From contig CM072811.1 in NCBI GenBank assembly GCA_037013495.1, positions 13,893,190 to 13,957,189 on the forward strand: 64,000 bases of DNA. Direction: 5' to 3'. Source of the stretch: Hippophae tibetana (lineage: Eukaryota > Streptophyta > Magnoliopsida > Rosales > Elaeagnaceae). Position numbers and translations under genes: made by a program. Under the pieces are notes generated by a model. It was not told the origin of the DNA. It searched no databases and worked only from the letters and a program-made list of their open reading frames with translations. Each line of letters begins with the position of its first letter. Positions within the stretch are counted from its first letter, which is position 1. Shown here one piece after another: positions 57,700 through 64,000 of the stretch.

Positions 57700-58110
57700 A
57701 ATACAATTAGAGAGAATTATGAATTGTACTTGAATGTATTAAACTGAAGGGAGAATTATATAGAACTATTCATAGAGCTCATGGGAGCATGAACTAATTG
57801 TTGCTTAACTACCAAATAAATTCAACCAACAATACTAAAGAACATTTATAGGTAAGGCTTATAATGAAGTAAGTGTGCCATTTAAGGCTTACAAAGAAAT
57901 GAAACATTAAATAATAAAACTATCTATCATAAATTAAGCATTAGCCTAGTACTTAATCTATTAAAATAATAATTTACTTCTATAATTAGCATATTTTATA
58001 AAATTAAGGATATTAAATGACACCGATTACAAACAAAGTGATTAAATGACACTAGTAGTCTATTTTAAGGGACATGAATGACACTTTTCTTTATAAAATA
58101 ATAAAAAGCG
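57700..58110. other. Possible copia LTR and thioredoxin downstream region
   Basis: If the PBS at 57683-57697 is right, the first part is the 5' LTR (minus). I could not define its ends. The thioredoxin 3' flank begins somewhere before 58290. Confidence 0.3.
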
Positions 58111-58292
58111 ACGTTTAGCTAACAAATGTATAGGAATTAACATTCTGATCAAACATAAAATATAACTGCATCAAATAACTATACACGAGCAGATTTGAAT
58201 TTATTATAAGAACCAAGAGCTTGATAGCATGGCTAAAAAAAGGAAGACATAAAAGTGAAGGCTTTAACTTTAAGCAGCGCTTATTACCACCT

Positions 58293-58606
58293 TTACAAGA
58301 ATTTCTCAATGCAGGTAGTCAGTGTGGACTTGGGAACAGCCCCAATCACTGCATCTTTCTTCTCACCGTTCTTTAAGATGATGACAGTTGGAATACTTCG
58401 GATCCCATATTGGCTTGCCACTGAAGGGCTCTCATCAGTATTAACTTTGTAGCATTTCAGCTTCCCAACGTACTGCTTTGCTAATTCATCAATTATAGGG
58501 TGGATCATACGGCAGGGCCCACACCATGGAGCCCAGAATTCAACTAGAACAGGAAATTCAGAGTCAAGGACAAGTGACTTCCACGTTGCATCAGTAACAG
58601 CAGGCA
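58293..58606 (-). CDS. m-type thioredoxin, last exon (mature domain); exon 1 not in view
   Basis: The exon starts after an acceptor (TTTTTTGTAG, AG at 58608-58607) in phase 1 and runs to TAA at 58293-58295. It encodes the mature domain: [20 protein letters not shown], the active site [11 protein letters not shown] with both redox Cys, the [20 protein letters not shown] segment and its cis-Pro (IRSIPTV), and the C-terminus [15 protein letters not shown] and this C-terminal half match plastid m-type thioredoxins, which reduce Calvin cycle and other enzymes in the stroma. In these genes an upstream exon encodes the transit peptide. I find no such exon between 58607 and the gypsy LTR at 60212, so it lies beyond the insertion, outside the window, or is lost. 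If transcribed without exon 1, plastid import would fail. Confidence 0.9.
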
Positions 58607-60211
58607 CTACAAAAAATTTAACAGAACATGAGTTCTATTTAACTTCTTCAGAAGTTCAGGGATAGCGAAGCAAGTAAACGACTCTGGAGATCAAAGAGAA
58701 AAGCAATGACAAATAAAATATAACACAATTTTTTAATTATTACATTTTTTCAGGAAAAAATAATGAATGAAATATGACATCTTATAATATAACACAATTT
58801 TTAACTTGTCCCTAATGATTTCATGATCCAAGCATAACCCATCCCATCTAAAATAAAAACCATCACATCTCACCCCGAAATTAGGATAGGGATTACCATA
58901 TAAGTTTGATATCTAATTTAACTCAAAATGAGTTTATTTATGTCCTTATTTCATTTTGCTATTAAACTTTTATGATAAGTAAAGTTTTGTTTTTTTTAGT
59001 ACCATGATTTTTTAATAACATAATATATATATATATTTTTTTTTTTTTGAGAAATTTAATAACATAATATGTGCTTTCTTTTTTTCACAAATATAAATAT
59101 ACATTTTTTTTAATAAAATGAAATGACTTTTTTTAAATATCCCAAGTTTCAAAAAGAACATTTTGTAAACTGTTTTTAGTAAAATAACATGATCATTTAA
59201 CAGAGAAAAATGTCGCACGTGTCCCATATATTAAGCTAAAGAGGTCATTTAATAAAATGTATCATTTGAACTTTGTAAAAAAAGTTCAAAGAATGACAGA
59301 AACACTATTTTTTATTAATATTTTAACTAAAATAATATTATTTTCTCGATACTTTATTTTAATTAGTAAATAAGAAAATGGTAAAAATGACTTTACTATG
59401 ACATTTTATCATAAAACTATTAAAATAATGAATAAATAGTTAAATTTTTATTATAAAATTATTAAAATATTAAATAAATAGTAAAATTTGTCCTTTCTAG
59501 TATCCTTTACAAAATGTAATAAATTAAATGACATATTTTATAAAATGACTAATTGATACAAATCTCTTAATTTAAAAGATCTTTACGGCACCTCATCCTA
59601 TTTAATAGTCTCATCATTTTTTTACAATTTAAATTTCAGAAATTGAATCAATCATCATCTCTTTAACATCACTTATATCTTATATGTTTTTTCAAGTTAA
59701 AATCTGTCATTGAATTCTACATTTATTAGAATATTTCAATATAAATTTATTTTTATCTTCTATTTTATTTTAAGATAACCAATTATTACTTTTTCTATTT
59801 CTTATTTTGACTAATAATTGCATTTTTGTCAACTTTACAATAATAATTACATTTTAATAACTTCTTGTTTTCTTCTATTATTTTTTAGCTCCTTAATTTA
59901 ACATATTTTTATTTGTAAATATTTAGCGGCAAATGTGTCTTCTTAAAAAATAAAAATAAAAATAATTAAAGATGATTCCTCAAAATATAAGGTAAAAGAC
60001 ATTTAAATAGATAATTAATTAAAAATAAAAACAAATTAAAGTATACTTTTAACACTAATCATTATAAGATGTCGTATTTCATTCATTATTTTTTATTTAT
60101 TTAAGTCCATTTCAAAAAAAGTAAAAATGATATATTTGAGAACTATTTGACTTCTCTCATATCAATATCAATATCAATATCATCCCAACTCATTAAAAAG
60201 TACTATCATAC
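58607..60211. other. Probable thioredoxin intron, gene-free and very AT-rich
   Basis: No exon-like coding text, no tRNA and no element with clear ends. It starts with the splice acceptor side and is low complexity. An (ATATCA)n repeat lies at about 60158-60182. Confidence 0.5.
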
Positions 60212-60606
60212 TGTTACGTTAAGACGTACTTCAATGATACCTAAAAAGAATCTCAAGTATTTCTATACAAAAGCATGCATACAGGCAGCACTAACTACAA
60301 GCTGCATTCGTCCACTGCCTATGTTTTTTGCCACTACAGCTGCTGCTTATGTTTTTGCCAAGTGTAGCTGCTGCCTAAGTCCACGACATCTTTATTGGGC
60401 CAAGTGCAATAACAGCTGTATTTTGTATCATGTATGTCATGAAAAGTGTAAAATTATTTTGTTTCCATATATCTGCTAAGCTGTCAAATCGTTTTGTATC
60501 ATTATGTATTTAAAAACATAATGAATAGAAAGAAAAGGGCATATAATTATAACCAAAATAGCACCCTTCTTAACTCTATTATTCTTTTCTGATTGGAACC
60601 TGAAAA
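60212..60606 (+). mobile_element. 5' LTR of a plus-strand gypsy element (approximate)
   Basis: The left end is placed at TGTTACGTTAAGACG; the right end lies just before the PBS at 60608. Inside is a repeated CTGCCTATGTTTTTTGCCA phrase (two imperfect copies, 60318-60370), with TGTATTTTGTATCATG and AACATAATGAATAGAAAG further on. No partner is in the window, so the ends are estimates. Confidence 0.6.
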
Positions 60607-60607
60607 T

Positions 60608-60618
60608 TGGTATCAAAG
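60608..60618 (+). other. Primer binding site (tRNA-Met type)
   Basis: TGGTATCAAAG, against TGGTATCAGAG: one mismatch in 11 bases. It precedes the gag start by 10 bases. Confidence 0.75.
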
Positions 60619-60627
60619 TTGGAATAA

Positions 60628-61565
60628 ATGGCGGCAAACTGAGAAAGAATTGAGAATTTGGAAGCTGGTCTTGGAAGCCTGCAAGACAATTTCACACGAT
60701 TGGAAGTGGTGATCAATGATAAGCTACATAAGCTTGAGGAAATCATCACCAAACTCTCAGATGTCTTGATACATAAATAAGACTCTCTTTCAAAAACTAA
60801 AGGCGATCACCCTGGAAGTCAATCTTCCAATGGTCGAAATTGTGAGCCAAGAAATGACACTTGAGCCAACTATGAGGGAGGAAGGCCACCATTTATTTTT
60901 AAGTTAACCAAACTAGAGTTTCCTCATTACTCAAGAAATAATCCTATGGAATGGCTTACTAGAGTAAAGCAATTCTTTGAATATTAGGACACATTAGAAG
61001 TACAAAAGGTTTCACTAGCTTCCTTTCATTTTGAAGGTGAGGCAAACCAATGGTGACAGTGGCTGCGTCGTGCTTACAAAGAAGAAAGCAGGGAGGTTAC
61101 ATGGGAACTGTTTGTAGAAGAACTATGGCCACGCTTTGGGCCTACAGCATGTGAAAACTCTTATGAAGCTCTATCAAAGATTAGACACGTTGCCTCCTTA
61201 AGGGACTACCAAAAGGAATTCGAAAGATTAGGCAATCGAGTACATGGTTGGACACAAAAGGCATTAGTAGGAACGTTCATAGGAGGACTTAAAGCAGAAA
61301 TAGTAGATGAAATTCGCATGTTTAAACCCAGAACATTGAAAGAAGCCATTGGCTTAGCTCGAATGCAAGACGATCAGCTAAGCCGTCAATGCAAATTCAG
61401 TAAACCTCATGCTCGAGCCTCAACTAAACCCATACCTGTAACAACCTTTAAACCAACCACACCGATAAAACGGTTATCATGGGATGAAATGCAACAAAAG
61501 AGGGCTCAATAGCTTTGCTTCAATCGTGATCAAAAGTTTACACCAGATCATAAATGTAGAAGTCT
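60628..61565 (+). pseudogene. Gypsy gag (plus-strand element)
   Basis: The likely start ATG at 60628 is followed by a TGA after four codons. Across several stops the reading gives LEAGLGSLQDNFTRLEVVIN, a Pro-rich linker, FKLTKLEFPHYSRNNPMEWL, SFHFEGEANQWWQWLRRAYK, WELFVEELWPRFGPTACENS, ALSKIRHVASLRDYQKEFER, and GGLKAEIVDEIRMFKPRTLK with EAIGLARMQDDQLSRQ, the typical gag of plant gypsy elements of the Tekay/Del group. It ends at a decayed knuckle near 61510-61565. The stops make it non-functional. Confidence 0.88.
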
Positions 61566-61575
61566 TTAATTATTA

Positions 61576-62010
61576 ATGTCAGAAGGATGTAGAAGTCTTC
61601 GACCATCCCTTCATGCTCTTAGGGGATGGTCTGCCAATCAAACTATGAGAGTAAAGGCAGTGATCGGTAACCATGAATTGATTGTTCTCATTGATAGTGA
61701 TTCCACCCACGATTTCATCAATGAAAGAACAGCTAACATCCTTCCACTTCCAATGCAACCTACAGAACCTTTTAACGTAAAGATAGCAAATGGAGGCTCA
61801 TTGACATGAACGGGGAGATTTGAGAATATTCCAATCTTAATCCAATGTATTTCATTTATCCTCACACTATATGCCTTACCATTAAAAGGCTTAGATGTGG
61901 TGTTAAGAGTCCAATGGTTGGAACGGTTTGGAATAGTTTCATGCAACGGGAAACAATCAACTATGGAGTTCACATGGAAAAACCAATAAGGCAATAGGGT
62001 GCACATCAGT
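61576..62010 (+). pseudogene. Gypsy protease (plus-strand element)
   Basis: MRVKAVIGNHELIVLIDSDS, then THDFINERTANILPLPMQPT (61645-61760). The active site reads DSDS where the family has DSGS, so the Gly is lost. After ANGGSLT a stop follows at 61807 (TGA), then GRFENIPILIQ and LDVVLRVQWLERFG-type text with frameshifts. Confidence 0.85.
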
Positions 62011-62189
62011 AAAATCTGTTTCTAAAGATACGAGACATAAGGTGCAACCTTTACTATATGTCTTCAATCCTTCACAAACTCATCCCTACAATAGTACCAA
62101 CACAACATTCAACAATTACTGTAGAACTATGGAGACATATACCAAGAACCTAAGCAATTACCTCCCATCCGAGAGGTAGACCATCACAT

Positions 62190-62870
62190 CAACTTGAAAG
62201 AAGGAACTGAGCCCGTTAATGTTAGACCATATAGGTATGCTTATTTTCAAAAAAGTTGAGATTGAAAAACAAGTTCATGAAATGCTAAAATCAGGGTTTA
62301 TACAACCTAGCACTAGTCCTTTTTCTTCTTATGTATTATTGGTTAAAAAAAAGATGACACATGATGATTTTGTACTAATTATAGGGTGCTCAATAAAGTA
62401 ATCATCAAGGATAGATTTCTCATTCCAACTATTGATGACATGCTTAATGAACTTTATGGAGCTTCATATTTCACAAAACTCGATTTGAAAGTAGGATTTC
62501 ACCAAGTACAAGTACACCCCCCACATGGGCATAAAACTGCATTTCATACCCACAATGCCCATTATGAATATTTGGTTATGTCATTTAACCTCTGCAATGC
62601 CCCCTCTACATTTCAAACTATTATGAATTCCATATTTCATTTTTATCTTCAAAAATTTGTCTTAGTTTTCTTCAATGACATATAGGTGTATAGCCCTGAT
62701 TGGAAAACACATCTTGATCATGTCAAAATAGCCTTTGAAATATTAAAGCAACACAAATTTCTTCTCAAATTGAGCAAATGTATATTCGGGCAATAGAAGT
62801 TGGAACATCTTGGTCATATTATCACACCACAGGGTGTACGAGTGGATCAAGGCAAAGTTAGAGCAATGCA
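62190..62870 (+). pseudogene. Gypsy reverse transcriptase (plus-strand element)
   Basis: EIEKQVHEMLKSGFIQPSTS (62250-62310), a frame change near 62390, then LNKVIIKDRFLIPTIDDMLN, ELYGASYFTKLDLKVGFHQV, HKTAFHTHNAHYEYLVMSFN and LCNAPSTFQTIMNSIF. The catalytic block reads FVLVFFNDI where the family has YFDDIL, so the first Asp of the pair is replaced by Asn. A stop follows directly (TAG). Then THLDHVKIAFEILKQHKFLL and [20 protein letters not shown] to 62876. Confidence 0.88.
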
Positions 62871-63420
62871 AAGTTAGGCCTTACAAGATATTACAGGAAG
62901 TTTGTTCGTTTCTATGGCATTATAGCTCGTCTTCCAACCAATCTCCTCAAAAAGGAGAACTTTGCATGGTCAAATGAAGCTAACGATGCCTTTTGGAAAC
63001 TCAAACGAGCCATGACTATTACACCAACTCTTGCCATGCCAAATTTTAAAGAACCATTTGTCAATGAAATTGATGCTTCAGTAGACGTTATATGGGCAGT
63101 TCTTTATCAATAGGGAAGGCCCATTGCATTCATAAGTAGGTCATGAGGCCCTTCAAAGCAATCATGGTCTACCTATGCAAAGGAGATGCTGCCCTTTGTA
63201 TAGGCCATCCAAACTTGGTGACCATATTTGGTAGGTCATAAGTTCTATATTCAAACCGACCAAAGAAGTCTCAAATATTTGCTAGAATAACGCATCACAA
63301 CACCAGAGCAACAAAAATGGGTCTCTAAGCTATTAAGATATGATTATGAAATCACATACAAACCGGGAAAACAAAATAATGCAACTGATGCTCTATCACA
63401 GCTTATAGACAGTCCTACTC
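62871..63420 (+). pseudogene. Gypsy RNase H region (plus-strand element)
   Basis: With frameshifts: [23 protein letters not shown] text, [35 protein letters not shown] (RNase H Asp), RPIAFISRS, FYIQTDQRSLKYLLE, TTPEQQKWVSKLLRYDYEIT and YKPGKQNNATDALSQL. Stops occur at least at 63111 and 63287. Confidence 0.8.
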
Positions 63421-64000
63421 TTGACACAATGTTCACTGTGCAGGCTCACATATGGGACACTATTAAGTCTAAAGCAAAGTTTGATCCTTACATGCAAAGA
63501 ATTGGCAAACAAGCCCATGAAAAACTAGGAGTTCCCTACTTACGGAAAAATGACATGATCTTCTACAAGGATAGAGTAGCATTTGCTCCTAAATCACCAA
63601 TTATTCATCAATTGTTGCAGGACTTTCACAATTCTATATTAAGAGGACACTCGGTGTGTTTAGAACTTATAAACGTATGGCTCAACAATTCTATTAGCCT
63701 TCAATGTATAATACTATAAAGAATTATGTAGCTTCTTGTCAAGAATGCCTACAAGTCAAAACAAAAACTTCATCACCTGCGGGACTTTTTCAACCATTGC
63801 CTATTCCCTATCAGATATAGGATGATATAACAATGGATTTTATTGGCAATCTCCCTTCTTCCAATGGCAAAAATGCTATCTTAGTTGTCGTGGACAGACT
63901 TAGTAAATCTACTCATTTCATAGCATTGTCTCACCCATACAGAGCCAAGATGATTGCTTCAAGGTTTGTTGAAGGAATGGTGAAACTTCACGGCATGTCA
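63421..64000 (+). pseudogene. Gypsy integrase (plus-strand element), cut by the window end
   Basis: Zinc-binding part: LLQDFHNSILRGHSVCLELI (63610-63670), then ASCQECLQVKTKTSSPAGLF after a frame break, which gives C-X2-C. The core begins ITMDFIGNLPSSNGKNAILV (first catalytic Asp, about 63835) and VVDRLSKSTHFIALSHPYRA; the second Asp and the Glu lie beyond 64000. A stop occurs in YQI*DDITMDF near 63818. The 3' LTR is outside the window. Confidence 0.85.

Noticed and set aside
60147..60479. 110-codon plus-strand ORF rich in Cys near the thioredoxin gene
   Set aside because: It starts in the (ATATCA)n repeat and runs into the gypsy LTR; no thioredoxin transit-peptide or other domain features.

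Overview
The window is AT-rich plant nuclear DNA, almost certainly from a dicot. Two things show this: a spliced gene for the plant U11/U12-20K minor-spliceosome protein, and the last exon of an m-type (chloroplast) thioredoxin. Most of the remainder is old, nested LTR retrotransposon sequence, so this is gene-poor, repeat-rich chromatin. I cannot name the species.

Layout. 1-4.7 kb: a minus-strand Athila/Tat-like Ty3/gypsy remnant (3' LTR, gag, protease) next to a copia-like gag fragment. 5.1-6.9 kb: a solo LTR with a perfect target duplication. 9.2-18.5 kb: a minus-strand gypsy element with both LTRs and PBS, broken by two solo LTRs, one in its 3' LTR and one in its reverse transcriptase. 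Fragments on either side may be two halves of an older hAT-like element. 21.16-25.05 kb: the U11/U12-20K gene, five coding exons, with copia remnants filling its fourth intron. 26.2-27.9 kb: a decayed copia pol. 29-38.7 kb: a composite block of LTR pieces, an Athila-like gag interrupted by a small CACTA transposon, and a gag-protease block of the same gypsy family as the 12-18 kb element. 38.8-44.7 kb: a non-coding (LARD-like) element with two LTRs and a PBS. 44.7-51.1 kb: a minus-strand copia element. 51.6-56.2 kb: LTR relics and a decayed gypsy 5' end. 56.4-57.7 kb: another copia gag-protease remnant. 58.3-58.6 kb: the thioredoxin exon. 60.2-64.0 kb: a plus-strand gypsy element running off the window.

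Only the two cellular genes look functional. The retroelements are full of stops and frameshifts, and several have changed catalytic residues. The strongest structural signal is one LTR family with extended termini (TGATGAG...CTCATCA). It recurs in several full or partial copies, carries a GC-rich block of variable sequence upstream of its TATA box, and has a stem-loop just before its AATAAA. Two solo copies differ at one stem position by a compensatory base-pair change. I found no CRISPR array, tRNA or rRNA gene, and no clearly new coding system. Exon boundaries, LTR ends and target duplications were read by eye.
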